From Hyphomicrobiales bacterium (GTDB lineage Bacteria > Pseudomonadota > Alphaproteobacteria > Rhizobiales > Beijerinckiaceae), in NCBI GenBank assembly GCA_019075865.1, contig JAGXAN010000002.1, forward strand, positions 310,001-374,000: DNA of 64,000 nucleotides. The letters run 5' to 3'. Both the position numbers and the translations under genes were made by a program. Of the stretch, positions 16,586-25,793 are shown one piece after another. Position 1 is the stretch's first letter; the number at the start of each line of letters is the position of its first letter. The notes below the pieces were generated by a model that did no database searches, was not told the DNA's origin, and saw only the letters and a list, made by a program, of their open reading frames with translations.

Positions 16586-18908
16586 CCGGCCAGAGCAGCG
16601 AGTGCAGCACGCCGCGGAACGGGTCAAACTCGAATGTCACGTCGTGGCTGCCAGGGCTGAGTTGCACCGCACGGAACATGACATTGGCGCGCAATATCGG
16701 CACATATTGACCATCGACCTTGGCTCGCCACCATGCCTGCCACACATCGTTCAGCACCAGCCACCCGCCTTGCGGGGCATCGGCATGGATATCTATGCGG
16801 GTGTTTTCATAGCGAATGATTTTGGCAACCGCCGGCGCATCGCCGCCCAAAGGCGCATCGACCGGCACCTGCTCCAAAAGGACATTCTTGGTATAATCGA
16901 GGTCGGGCAAATTCCCGCTTTTCAGCAAATCATCAAAATTGGCAGCCGTGGCGTGGGTCGCAACCAGCACGCGGGGCAGGGCATTGGGGTTGATATAAAC
17001 ATAGGCGTCGGCGGTTTTTGTAACAAATTGCAAATCGCCGGGTTGAAGCTTTTTGTCCATTTGCTCGACCGGCACCCCGGTGGCGATCACCCGCAAACCG
17101 AGCATATTGGCAAAAGTGGAGTGATAGGAGGCAAACAGCGGCGAGAAGGTCTTCTGTTCGGGTATTGCGATATGGTCATTGGCACCGCTTGCCTTGTTGA
17201 ACAATTCCAGCCGCAGCGGATTATAGCCAAGGTCGTGGTCGATGCCGGTTGCCAGCCCAAGATTGGGCCAATGAAAGCCAACCGCCGCCAATTCCACACG
17301 ATCCCGCCGGTCGGGGGCCGCATCCTTGGCCAGTTCCGCCTTGATCAGCGCCAGCGTGGGATTTGCGCTGTCAGGAGCAAGCACGTCAAACAGTTCCGGC
17401 GGCAAAGCCGTCGATTCATTGGGGCCATTGCTGAACGCCAGATCCGGCACCATCAGCCCCATCACCAGCACAACCTGCGCGATCTGGCCTTTCACGCCCC
17501 GTCCCGCCATGGCCCCAAGCAGCCAGAGGCCGATGCCCGCCAGCCCCAGAAGGCTGGCGCTCTCCATGATATGCGGCAATGAACTGGAAAACGCCTTCTT
17601 GTCGGCGGAAAGCGCCATAAGGGCGAGCAAGAGGCCGGCCAGCAGCGCACCCGCCACCAGCGCGCGGGCGCGCGTGCGCACACCTTGGCCACTGGCCTGC
17701 AAATGCACGAGAAAACCACAAAGCAGCGCGAATAGCGCGCCCATTTCAAAAGTCGCATCGGCGGGGCGCCGGTACAGATCCGCACCGGGCAGCGCAAACA
17801 TATATTTATAAATCGGCGTGTATTCGCCGAAGGCATAAATGGTAACGACAACCAGCGCCATAACAAAAAAACGGCTGCCAGCGCTCCACAATTTCTGTCC
17901 GCACAGGCCCACCACCAGAAACGCCATGAACGGCAGCGCGCCGGTATAAATATCGAGCATGTTGCGCGCCAGATAAAGGCCGGTTTCGCCCCACAGCATC
18001 GAGGGCGGGCCCCAGTAATCCTTGCCCGGCCCATCCGTGCCAAAAACATTGGCGGAAATGAAGGTAAGCAGGGCCGCAGGATGCAGCGAGCCGAGCTCGG
18101 CCCCCGCCAGATCAATCGCCGGTCGATTGGACATCCGGGCGAAGGCAATGGTCAGCGCCAGCGGCACCGCGACAATCACGCCGCCGGTGACAAAGCCGGC
18201 CAGCAGCGGACGAAACGCGCCGCCCAGCCGCTCGCCAACACTCAGCCAATGCGGTTTGCTGATCTGCCAGACGACGAAGATCACCAAAAGATAAACCGCA
18301 ATCAGTGCCACCTGATCCCGGTCGAGCACCAGACAGCCAGCGGCAATGCCGGCAAGCGCGCCATAGCCAGCATGTTTGCGCATCAGCGCGCGGTTGAGCA
18401 GAAACAAGGTTATACCAAACCAGGCAAGGCTCAGCGTTTCGTTGATATGCTGCACCCGCCACGCAGCCGAGCCGCCAAAAGCAAAGCCGAGCGCCGCCGC
18501 CAGCGCCCCCGCCGGATGCCAATTGCGATCGCGAAACATCGCGATCACCGAGATGCCGCCCAAAACCAGCATGGCGAAGGTGACAGCGTCAAAGATCGCA
18601 AAGCCGGGGGCTTTGTCGAACCACGCCAGCAAAAAATAGGGCGGCGAGAAGATCAGGCTTTGCGGGTCCGCGATTTGCGGGTGACCGGTAAATTCATTGG
18701 GCGTCCAGAAAGGGCTTTGATGGCTGTGCAATGCCCGCGCCAGAAACATCAATTGCGGGTAGGAATGGGCCATGGCGTCCCAAGGTATGGTCACCCGCCC
18801 GGAAATCCAGGGCCAGGTTAATATCAAGGAGGCGAGCAGCAGGCACAAATAGGCGGCAGCATAGCCGCCGCGCGGCGCGTTAGTCTTCGGCGCGGGTGGG
18901 AAGGGCAA
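16569..18908 (-). CDS. YfhO-like polytopic membrane protein
   Basis: A 779-residue protein with about a dozen predicted transmembrane helices in the first two thirds and a periplasmic C-terminal domain. Features such as WDAMAHSYPQLMFLARALHSHQ, PFWTPNEFTGHP and GGSAAWRVQHINETLS resemble YfhO and related GT-C type glycosyltransferases that use lipid-linked sugars. An involvement in cell-surface glycosylation is plausible but no substrate can be inferred. The start is a TTG that overlaps ribA by 29 bp; other starts are possible. Confidence 0.65.
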   Translation of the reverse strand: MPFPPAPKTNAPRGGYAAAYLCLLLASLILTWPWISGRVTIPWDAMAHSYPQLMFLARALHSHQSPFWTPNEFTGHPQIADPQSLIFSPPYFLLAWFDKAPGFAIFDAVTFAMLVLGGISVIAMFRDRNWHPAGALAAALGFAFGGSAAWRVQHINETLSLAWFGITLFLLNRALMRKHAGYGALAGIAAGCLVLDRDQVALIAVYLLVIFVVWQISKPHWLSVGERLGGAFRPLLAGFVTGGVIVAVPLALTIAFARMSNRPAIDLAGAELGSLHPAALLTFISANVFGTDGPGKDYWGPPSMLWGETGLYLARNMLDIYTGALPFMAFLVVGLCGQKLWSAGSRFFVMALVVVTIYAFGEYTPIYKYMFALPGADLYRRPADATFEMGALFALLCGFLVHLQASGQGVRTRARALVAGALLAGLLLALMALSADKKAFSSSLPHIMESASLLGLAGIGLWLLGAMAGRGVKGQIAQVVLVMGLMVPDLAFSNGPNESTALPPELFDVLAPDSANPTLALIKAELAKDAAPDRRDRVELAAVGFHWPNLGLATGIDHDLGYNPLRLELFNKASGANDHIAIPEQKTFSPLFASYHSTFANMLGLRVIATGVPVEQMDKKLQPGDLQFVTKTADAYVYINPNALPRVLVATHATAANFDDLLKSGNLPDLDYTKNVLLEQVPVDAPLGGDAPAVAKIIRYENTRIDIHADAPQGGWLVLNDVWQAWWRAKVDGQYVPILRANVMFRAVQLSPGSHDVTFEFDPFRGVLHSLLWPASSKP

Positions 18909-20043
18909 GTTCAGCGTCCAGATAATGCCCGGCGCGGTCGCGCTTGGTGGCGAGATAATGCAGATTTTCGTCTGTCGAGCGACCGATTATACGGGTATGG
19001 GTGACAACCTCAAGGCCCGCCGCTTGCAATGCCGCAATCTTTTGCGGATTATTGGTGAACAGTTCGACGCGACGCACCCCGATCTGGTGCAGCATCACTG
19101 CCGCAAAATCGAAACGCCGCTGATCTTGATCAAATCCGATGATCGCATCGGCGTCATAGGTATCGTAGCCCTGCGTCTGCAAGGCATAAGCGCGCATTTT
19201 GTTGGAAAGGCCATTGCCGCGGCCTTCCTGATCCAGATACAGCAAAATCCCGCAGCCATTTTCAGCAAAGTGGCGAACCGTCTGGCGCAATTGATCCCCG
19301 CAATCGCATTTGAGCGAGCCGAACAAATCGCCGGTCAAGCAGGCCGAATGCAACCGCACCGGCACCGGCTGGGCGAAATCCGGCTTGCCGATGATGATGG
19401 CTACCTGATCGCGCAAGCCTTCGCCACCGCGAAACACCACGAATTCCGTAACCGGCGCGCCTTCCAGCGGCACCGGCGCGCGGGCGACAATTTGCAGGCG
19501 CGCCGCCTGATAATGGCGAAAATGAAATATCGCATCCATCCCCACCCGCATAATGCTGGCGGGCACGTCCTTGCTCAGACAGGGCACGACAACCACGGCG
19601 GGCAATACCTGGGCGATACGGGCAATTTCCAACCCGGCCTCATCCATGCGCGTGAGCGGCGCTATCGGCGCGTCCAGCTTGGCTGCCAATTGCAGGGCGA
19701 GCGTGCAAACCCGCTGCACGTTGGGCTCTGGCAACACGATCGAACCGGCATGGTCGCGCAGCGCGCCCAAATGCCGCAGCCTGGGCGCGGGCAGTACCAG
19801 CCGCGCAAAGCTTGCCGGTTTGCGCCAGTCGATCAAGGTTTTCAGTGCATCACCGGAATCTGTTTCAGTGAATATCTCGACACTGACAACCAGGGCGTTT
19901 TCGCGTCCCGTGCGAATAATTATGGGGCGGCCAGCACGAATTTCGGCAATCGCGCGCTCAACTTGCAGAACGTCATCGGAAGGGGTCTGGTCAGCACGCA
20001 TGCTCTGCATTACCTTTTTGCCATTCACGGTCGAGGCGTCCAT
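18880..20043 (-). CDS. ribA: GTP cyclohydrolase II (RibA) with degenerate RibB-like N-terminus
   Basis: A 387-residue protein. The C-terminal half is a complete GTP cyclohydrolase II: the zinc motif Cys235-x10-Cys246-x-Cys248 within SACLTGDLFGSLKCDCGDQL, then DQEGRGNGL and RRFDFAA. It converts GTP to the pyrimidine precursor of riboflavin with loss of formate. The N-terminal 200 residues follow the outline of a DHBP synthase (RibB) domain but lack its acidic DDExREN metal motif, so only the cyclohydrolase activity is expected. Divergent from a RibD-like reductase gene across 96 bp. No FMN riboswitch is visible upstream. Confidence 0.88.
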   Translation of the reverse strand: MDASTVNGKKVMQSMRADQTPSDDVLQVERAIAEIRAGRPIIIRTGRENALVVSVEIFTETDSGDALKTLIDWRKPASFARLVLPAPRLRHLGALRDHAGSIVLPEPNVQRVCTLALQLAAKLDAPIAPLTRMDEAGLEIARIAQVLPAVVVVPCLSKDVPASIMRVGMDAIFHFRHYQAARLQIVARAPVPLEGAPVTEFVVFRGGEGLRDQVAIIIGKPDFAQPVPVRLHSACLTGDLFGSLKCDCGDQLRQTVRHFAENGCGILLYLDQEGRGNGLSNKMRAYALQTQGYDTYDADAIIGFDQDQRRFDFAAVMLHQIGVRRVELFTNNPQKIAALQAAGLEVVTHTRIIGRSTDENLHYLATKRDRAGHYLDAELALPTRAED

Positions 20044-20139
20044 TGCTAATTGCCCTTGTCAGATGACTTAAATAAGGCCACCGATCAATATGTCCACCCC
20101 AATTCGATCTTGCGCTCTCCTGTTCAGGGTAATTGAAGA

Positions 20140-20829
20140 ATGAAATCGGCAGCACCGGCGCTGGCTTGGCTTGAAGCGGCGAATGCTTGCGTGATCGGCC
20201 AATTGGGGCAATCCCTGGATGGCCGCATCGCCATGCCCAATGGCGAGTCGCGGGGCATCAACCGCGCCGCCGCGCTGGATCATCTGCATGTATTGCGCTC
20301 ACGGGTCGATGCGGTTCTGGTGGGTGTTGGTACGGTCATCGCCGATAATCCCGCGCTGAATGTGCGACGCCAGCAAGGCCGCAACCCCGCACGCATCGTG
20401 GTCGATCCAACTAATCGCATGCCCGCCTCCGCCTTGTGCATGCAATCGGACGGAGGCACGCGCTGTTTCATCATTACCGGAAAGCCGCGCGCGTCTGCCG
20501 ACACCCCGGCCAACGTCGAAACCATCGTTCTGGCCGCGGAAAATAACGTCATTGCGCCACACCGTATCGTAGAAGCACTGTCGCAGCGTGGCTTTAAAAA
20601 GATACTGGTGGAAGGCGGGGCAACCACACTCGCCAAATTCATGGATGCGGATTGCCTCGATCGGCTGCACATTTTGCTCTCCCCACTGATCCTTGGGGCA
20701 GGGCAGATCGGCCTGAACCCGCAACCTTCGGCCAATATCGCCGAATCGCGGCGGCCAATGACCCACTATTATCCGCTCAGCGATGGCGATTTGCTGCTCG
20801 ACTGCGATTTGCGCCGCACCCGCCCTTGA
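20140..20829 (+). CDS. Stand-alone RibD C-terminal reductase domain protein
   Basis: A 229-residue protein equal to the reductase half of RibD, with the dihydrofolate-reductase-like fold. It shows QSLDGRIA near the start, LRSRVDAVLVGVGTVIADNPALNVR, and the NADPH-site VEGGATTLAKFM. The deaminase half of RibD is absent. In riboflavin synthesis this domain reduces the ribose of the deaminated pyrimidine to ribitol. A stand-alone copy next to ribA may work in riboflavin synthesis or on another GTP-derived pyrimidine or pterin. The shared 96-bp divergent region suggests joint control with ribA. Confidence 0.85.
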   Translation: MKSAAPALAWLEAANACVIGQLGQSLDGRIAMPNGESRGINRAAALDHLHVLRSRVDAVLVGVGTVIADNPALNVRRQQGRNPARIVVDPTNRMPASALCMQSDGGTRCFIITGKPRASADTPANVETIVLAAENNVIAPHRIVEALSQRGFKKILVEGGATTLAKFMDADCLDRLHILLSPLILGAGQIGLNPQPSANIAESRRPMTHYYPLSDGDLLLDCDLRRTRP

Positions 20830-20897
20830 GATTGACGCGCCTCGCAGCTAAGCAAGGCGGCTAGCACGCCAACCCGATCCAACCTCACAGAAGCACC

Positions 20898-21242
20898 ATG
20901 GCCCTTATTTACAAGATTTTGCCGGCCCAATTGTGGCGCGAGGCGCAGGCCAGTGGCAAGCTCATCGGCGCACCGGTTGATCTGGCCGATGGCTACATTC
21001 ATTTCTCCAGCGCCGAACAGGTGGTTGAAACTGCCGCCCGGCATTTCGCCTTGCAGGACAATCTCGTGCTGCTGGCTGTTGAAACCGAACGCCTTGACGC
21101 GGCCCTGCGGTGGGAGGTGTCGCGCAACGGTGCCCTGTTTCCGCATTTATACGCGCCCCTGCGCATCGCCGACGTCGCCTTTGCCCACCCGCTTCCGCTA
21201 TTGGCCAACGGCCAACATGACTTTTCAGGATTATTGCCGTGA
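20898..21242 (+). CDS. DUF952 protein
   Basis: A 114-residue protein of the DUF952 family, recognised from IYKILPAQLWREA at the start, the DGYIHFSSAEQVVETA motif and the closing LRWEVSRNGALFPHLYAPL. The fold is related to tRNA 2'-phosphotransferase/ADP-ribosyl-transferase-like proteins; no activity is known. Its stop overlaps the pyrD start as TGATG, so the two are translationally coupled. Confidence 0.88.
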   Translation: MALIYKILPAQLWREAQASGKLIGAPVDLADGYIHFSSAEQVVETAARHFALQDNLVLLAVETERLDAALRWEVSRNGALFPHLYAPLRIADVAFAHPLPLLANGQHDFSGLLP

Positions 21243-22309
21243 TGGACTTCATCGGAACATTGGCTGGCCCGATGCTGCAATTGCTGGAGCCCGAGCGCGC
21301 CCATCAGGCCACCATTCGCGCCCTGCAATATCTGCCATTGCCAGCCCCGCCGCAGGATGACCCGGCCCTGCAGGTGGAAGCCTTTGGCCTGAGCTTTCCA
21401 AACCCCATCGGCATGGCCGCCGGCTTTGACAAAAATGCGCAAGTTTATGCGCCCTTGCTGCAATTGGGTTTCGGCTTTACCGAAATCGGCACGGTTACCC
21501 CGCTGGCCCAACCGGGCAATCCAAAGCCACGCATTTTCCGCCTTCCCGAGCAGGGCGCGGTCATCAATCGCCTCGGCTTCAACGGTGAGGGCCATGGCCC
21601 GGCTTTGGCGCGGCTTCAGGCCCATCCGCCGCGTGGCATTGTCGGGGTCAATATCGGCGCGAACAAGCTTTCGGCCGATCGCGTTGATGATTATGTCCGG
21701 GGTATCGAGGCTTTCAGTGCCGTGGCCACTTATTTCACCGTGAATATTTCATCGCCCAACACACCCGGCCTGCGCGATCTGCAAGGCGAAGCCGAACTCG
21801 ACCGGCTTTTGGGCGAAGTGATGGCGGCGCGCGCCAAATCCGGGCACAACCGGCCAATATTGCTCAAAATTGCCCCGGATCTCAGTCTGGACGCGCTGGA
21901 TGCGATTGTCGCCACCGCGCGCCGGCACCAATTGCAGGGCATGATCATTTCCAACACAACGCTGGCGCGCCCAGGGCTGGTGGCACGCAACCGCTACGGC
22001 ACAGAGGCGGGTGGATTGTCCGGAAAGCCGCTGTTTGAGCCGTCGACGACCATGCTGGCGCAAGCCTATGTGCGCGTCGAGCAGCAATTTCCGCTGGTTG
22101 GGGTTGGCGGCGTGGACAGCGCCGCCACAGCCTATGCCAAAATCACCGCCGGCGCTGCATTGGTGCAGCTGTATACCGGCATGATCTATCAAGGGCTTGG
22201 CCTCGTTGGCGATATCAAGCGCGGGCTTGTGCAGTCGTTGCAGCGTGATGGCCACACCACGATTGGCGCGGCCGTCGGCACAAAGGCGCCATACTGGCTT
22301 CGCCAATAA
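21242..22309 (+). CDS. pyrD: Dihydroorotate dehydrogenase (quinone), class 2
   Basis: A 355-residue inner-membrane-associated flavoenzyme of pyrimidine synthesis that oxidises dihydroorotate to orotate and reduces quinone. The N-terminal helical extension (LAGPMLQLLEPERAHQATIRAL) is the class 2 membrane/quinone-binding element. The core has NPIGMAAGFDKNAQ, the NRLGFNGEG segment, NISSPNTPGLRDLQ with the catalytic Ser, and VGGVDSAATAYAKITAGA for FMN phosphate. The ATG at 21242 was preferred over a GTG one codon upstream. Coupled to the DUF952 gene by a one-base stop/start overlap. Confidence 0.96.
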   Translation: MDFIGTLAGPMLQLLEPERAHQATIRALQYLPLPAPPQDDPALQVEAFGLSFPNPIGMAAGFDKNAQVYAPLLQLGFGFTEIGTVTPLAQPGNPKPRIFRLPEQGAVINRLGFNGEGHGPALARLQAHPPRGIVGVNIGANKLSADRVDDYVRGIEAFSAVATYFTVNISSPNTPGLRDLQGEAELDRLLGEVMAARAKSGHNRPILLKIAPDLSLDALDAIVATARRHQLQGMIISNTTLARPGLVARNRYGTEAGGLSGKPLFEPSTTMLAQAYVRVEQQFPLVGVGGVDSAATAYAKITAGAALVQLYTGMIYQGLGLVGDIKRGLVQSLQRDGHTTIGAAVGTKAPYWLRQ

Positions 22310-22615
22310 TCAGCTGCGTCGCCAGTTGAGCAGGCGGATGATCAGCCAGATCGGCAATACCACAATGCCGCCTACCATGAGATAACGGCCAAAATCGTGG
22401 AAGGCGTTGAAGCCAAGCTGCCACAAATGGCGGACGATGCGCTCGACCAGATAGATGAGGTCGGCCGGGTCAATGCCCTGCCATACCATCAACGCGCCTA
22501 CCACCAGCGAAACGACAATCAGCCGCACCGCCACTGCAAGCGGGGACCCACCCAGAAATCGATTTAGGGAAGCATTCTTCAAGGGATTTCCATTATTCGT
22601 TACAATGTCGTTCAT
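22310..22615 (-). CDS. Small membrane protein, DUF6460-like
   Basis: A 101-residue protein with two hydrophobic helices (AVAVRLIVVSLVVGALMVW and YLMVGGIVVLPIWLIIRLL) and the FLGGSPLAVAVRL motif seen in the small DUF6460 proteins of Rhizobiales. Function unknown. The ATG at 22615 starts just after the stop of the response regulator gene, so the two are probably one transcript. Confidence 0.7.
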   Translation of the reverse strand: MNDIVTNNGNPLKNASLNRFLGGSPLAVAVRLIVVSLVVGALMVWQGIDPADLIYLVERIVRHLWQLGFNAFHDFGRYLMVGGIVVLPIWLIIRLLNWRRS

Positions 22616-22619
22616 GGCG

Positions 22620-23279
22620 TCATTCCGTGGTTGTTCCGGTCGCCTCAATCCGGCTCGCCGCGATCACCGCCTGCGTGCGACTTTCAACATTGAGTTTCAT
22701 CAATATCGCGGACACATGTGCCTTAACTGTGGCCTCGGAGACGGAAAGTTCATAGGCGATCTGCTTGTTGAGCAATCCTTCAGACAGCATCATCAAAACG
22801 CGCATTTGCTGGGGCGTCAGCGTCGAAAGGCGGCGTACGATATCGGCCGTCTGCACATCGGCAGGGGCTTTCAGATCGACATCGGGGGGTGTCCAGGTGT
22901 CACCGGCCAGAACGGCGCGAATGGCCTGTCGCATCGTATCCATGTCGGTCGTCTTGGGAATAAAGCCCGAGGAACCGAAATCCACGCAGCGCCGCATGAT
23001 GTCACGGTCCGTATTGGCCGAAACCACCACCACCGGCACACCCGGAAACTCAGCCCGCAGATAGAGCAGCCCGGAAAATCCGCGCACGCCTGGCATGGCC
23101 AGATCCAGCAACACGAGGTCAACATTGGGGTTCGCGCCCAGCGAGCTGCGCACGGCATCGAGGTCCGCGCATTCGATAATCTCGCTGCCCGGAACCGCGC
23201 TGGAGACAGCCTGTTGCAACGCCCCGCGCACCAACGGATGGTCATCCGCGATAATGATTCGTGTACCAGAGCTTTCCAA
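22620..23279 (-). CDS. NarL/FixJ-type response regulator with LuxR DNA-binding domain
   Basis: A 219-residue two-domain regulator. The receiver has the acidic pair Asp12-Asp13, phosphoacceptor Asp59 (LLDLAMPG) and Lys109. The C-terminal LuxR-type helix-turn-helix reads LTPQQMRVLMMLSEGLLNKQ followed by SVSEATVKAHVSAILMKL. It starts at a TTG. No sensor kinase is adjacent, so the signal is unknown. It shares a transcript with the small membrane protein downstream, which could be a target or a partner. Confidence 0.9.
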   Translation of the reverse strand: MESSGTRIIIADDHPLVRGALQQAVSSAVPGSEIIECADLDAVRSSLGANPNVDLVLLDLAMPGVRGFSGLLYLRAEFPGVPVVVVSANTDRDIMRRCVDFGSSGFIPKTTDMDTMRQAIRAVLAGDTWTPPDVDLKAPADVQTADIVRRLSTLTPQQMRVLMMLSEGLLNKQIAYELSVSEATVKAHVSAILMKLNVESRTQAVIAASRIEATGTTTE

Positions 23280-23545
23280 GGGACCTCACAAAAATTGGCT
23301 TGGCGACCAAATCAGGCCGCACTCATTGCATAAAGCGGATTTCATCACATAATTCAAGGTCAATGCAAATCGGGCCGCTTCCAGCCCCAAGAAGTGCCGT
23401 CAAACCCGAGCCCCGGCGCTTGCGTCACCAGCAATTGGCGAAAGCCCAAGCCAATTTGCAAGCCCGTCGGCGAAACAGTGCGCCGGTTGGCTTTGTCAAA
23501 TCACCGATTGACTAAGCCGGTGAACTGGCTATTTTGCACCCGGTC

Positions 23546-23620
23546 GCGGGCGTAGTTCAGTGGTAGAACGATAGCTTCCCAAGCTATATGTCGTCGGTTC
23601 GATCCCGATCGCCCGCTCCA
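23546..23620 (+). tRNA. tRNA-Gly (CCC)
   Basis: A 75-nt tRNA with acceptor GCGGGCG/CGCCCGC, anticodon stem ATAGC/GCTAT, loop TTCCCAA giving anticodon CCC, a normal T loop (TTCGATC) and encoded CCA. It reads GGG glycine codons. Confidence 0.96.
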
Positions 23621-23732
23621 AATCAAATCGCCAGCACAATCTCAGGTGAAACGGCGCTTGCGGCGTTGAATCATTGTCAACAAGGGCTGGACCGGAGCCT
23701 GTCCGTCAGCCCTTGCTGTGCCATGTCAAGCC

Positions 23733-24026
23733 TTACTTGGCTGGAATGACGGGCGAATCGGACTTTGCCGCGCCGGGGTTGGCAGGCTGCATTGAATTCT
23801 GCTGCTGCATCTTCTGCTGCTCTTCCATCTGCTTTTTCTTTTGAGCGGCCGCTTTGGCGCGCTCATGGCCAAGAACGCAGCCGCTGGCAGCGCCGAGCAG
23901 ACCATGATGACCGGCGTAATGGCCGGCGACACCGCCGACGATCGCACCCTTGATGCAGCCCTTCGCTTGCGCGCCGGACACGATGACAAGGCTGCCGAGC
24001 ATCGCAGCAACAATCGCATATTTCAT
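23733..24026 (-). CDS. Small secreted glycine-zipper protein
   Basis: A 97-residue protein with a signal peptide (AAMLGSLVIVSGAQA) and a glycine-zipper segment (GAIVGGVAGHYAGHHGLLGAASG), followed by a Lys/Gln/Met-rich tail ending in a Pro-containing stretch. Glycine-zipper proteins of this kind often sit in or at the outer membrane; no function is known. The ATG at 24026 follows a TTGGAGATTT ribosome-binding site, and an upstream in-frame start would destroy the signal peptide. Confidence 0.75.
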   Translation of the reverse strand: MKYAIVAAMLGSLVIVSGAQAKGCIKGAIVGGVAGHYAGHHGLLGAASGCVLGHERAKAAAQKKKQMEEQQKMQQQNSMQPANPGAAKSDSPVIPAK

Positions 24027-24361
24027 ATCAAAATCTCCAAAGAAAAGGTTCAGGGAGGCAATTACGTATCGCGGAACACGCCACGTCAAGCGCCCCCTCT
24101 CGCTTGCCAGTTGCAGCCAGCGCGCAAGATTTAGCCCCTCACCGCCTCATTTACCAGTGGCGAAGGCGCCGCATATTTAGAAAAAGCGCCGTCAAGATCA
24201 AGAATTGTGCGCGAGGCTGCGCCGATCCGCCGCTGTGGCACTATGGCAATTGCTTCGCTGCGGAAAAATCCTAAAACCGTGTAAAGTTGATTTTGACACG
24301 GCAATGGCTTTGAAGGCCAATGATCTTCAACGTCGGCCAACTGCAATGGAAGAGGCACTTC

Positions 24362-25774
24362 ATGTTTTCGATGGACGCGGTAACCCTTGCGCGGGCGCAG
24401 TTTGCCTTCACGGTCTCGAGCCACATCATATTCCCGATTTTTTCCATCGGCCTTGCCTCTTATCTTGCGACACTGGAAGGGCTTTACCTCACTTATGGTG
24501 ATGGCATTTACATGGCCGCCTTCAATTACTGGAAGAAGATTTTTGCGGTTGTCTTTGGCATTGGCGTCGTCTCCGGGCTGGTGATGAGCTACCAGTTTGG
24601 CACCAACTGGAGTGTGTTTTCGGACAAGGCAGGCCCGGTCATTGGCCCGCTGATGGGTTATGAGGTGCTTTCAGCCTTTTTTCTGGAGGCGGGGTTTTTG
24701 GGCGTCATGCTGTTTGGTCGCGAACGCGTCGGGCCCACCCTTCACTATATTGCGACGCTCATGGTCGCGGTCGGGACCCTGTTTTCGGCCTTCTGGATTT
24801 TGTCGGTGAACAGTTGGATGCAGACCCCGGCCGGCTTTTCCATCAATGACAAAGGCCAGTTCATCGTGGTCGATTGGTGGAAAGTGATTTTTAACCCGTC
24901 GTTTCCCTATCGCTTCGTGCATATGGTGTTGGCCGCTTATCTCACCACAGCCTTCATGGTGGGTGGTGTGGCGGCCTGGCACCTGCTGAAGGATTACACC
25001 AACCGCAGCGCCCGCCTGATGTTTTCGATGGCAATGTGGATGGCGCTGCTGGTGGCACCGTTGCAAATCCTTGCTGGCGACGCACATGGCGTCAACACCC
25101 TCGAATACCAACCCGCCAAGGTGGCGGCGCTGGAAGGCGATTTTGACACGAAGTCTCCAACCCCGCTGATTCTGTTTGGCATTCCGGACATGAAGGCGCA
25201 GACGACGCATTATGCGCTTGAAATCCCTTACCTGGGGTCGCTGATCCTCACCCACACCCTGTCAACGCCGGTTCGTGGCTTGAAAGAATTTCCGCTGGCC
25301 GATCAGCCCAATGCCGAAATCCTGTTTTACACCTTCCGCCTCATGGTTGGTTTGGGCTTTGCCATGGCCGGGTTGGGCATATGGGCCGCAGTCTCGCGCT
25401 GGCGCAACCGGCTCTATGAAAATGTTTGGCTGTTTCGCACGGCGCTGATCATGGCACCTTCCGGCTTCATCGCCGTACTGGCAGGCTGGGTCACCACCGA
25501 GGTCGGCCGCCAGCCTTACACGGTCTATGGCCTGCTCACCACCGCCGCTTCGATATCGCCGATCGCGGCACCTGCTGTTGCCGGCTCGCTGCTTGCCTTT
25601 ATCGTTGTTTACTTTCTGGTTTTCGGCGCGGGCGTGTTTTACATCCTGCGCCTCATGTGGGAGACGCCGAAGATCGACGAACCGGACATGAAACCCGGCC
25701 AGCCGATGCGCGCTGCCGGCATCACCCCGATGAGTTCGATTGCTTCCAGAACCTTCACCCACCCCGCTGAATGA
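24362..25774 (+). CDS. cydA: Cytochrome bd-type quinol oxidase subunit I (CioA-like)
   Basis: A 470-residue subunit I of a bd-type terminal oxidase, which reduces O2 with quinol in the inner membrane. It shows the heme-ligand region ARAQFAFTVSSHIIFP, the quinol region VVSGLVMSYQFGTNW, GPLMGYEVLSAFFLEAGFLG, and the GWVTTEVGRQPY motif. The Q-loop is short, as in the cyanide-insensitive (CIO) branch, rather than the long E. coli type. The ATG at 24362, after GGAAGAGG, begins the conserved MFSMDAVTLARAQF N-terminus. First gene of a cydAB-DUF2474 operon. Confidence 0.95.
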   Translation: MFSMDAVTLARAQFAFTVSSHIIFPIFSIGLASYLATLEGLYLTYGDGIYMAAFNYWKKIFAVVFGIGVVSGLVMSYQFGTNWSVFSDKAGPVIGPLMGYEVLSAFFLEAGFLGVMLFGRERVGPTLHYIATLMVAVGTLFSAFWILSVNSWMQTPAGFSINDKGQFIVVDWWKVIFNPSFPYRFVHMVLAAYLTTAFMVGGVAAWHLLKDYTNRSARLMFSMAMWMALLVAPLQILAGDAHGVNTLEYQPAKVAALEGDFDTKSPTPLILFGIPDMKAQTTHYALEIPYLGSLILTHTLSTPVRGLKEFPLADQPNAEILFYTFRLMVGLGFAMAGLGIWAAVSRWRNRLYENVWLFRTALIMAPSGFIAVLAGWVTTEVGRQPYTVYGLLTTAASISPIAAPAVAGSLLAFIVVYFLVFGAGVFYILRLMWETPKIDEPDMKPGQPMRAAGITPMSSIASRTFTHPAE

Positions 25775-25793
25775 GCTTTGCCGAGGTTTCCAA

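Noticed and set aside
20044-20139. FMN riboswitch upstream of ribA or the RibD-like gene
   Set aside because: The 96-bp divergent spacer is too short and lacks the conserved RFN helices on either strand.
24277-24301. CCGTGT / ACACGG inverted repeat upstream of cydA as an operator
   Set aside because: The arms are only six bases with a 13-base spacer; such a pair is expected by chance in a region this long.
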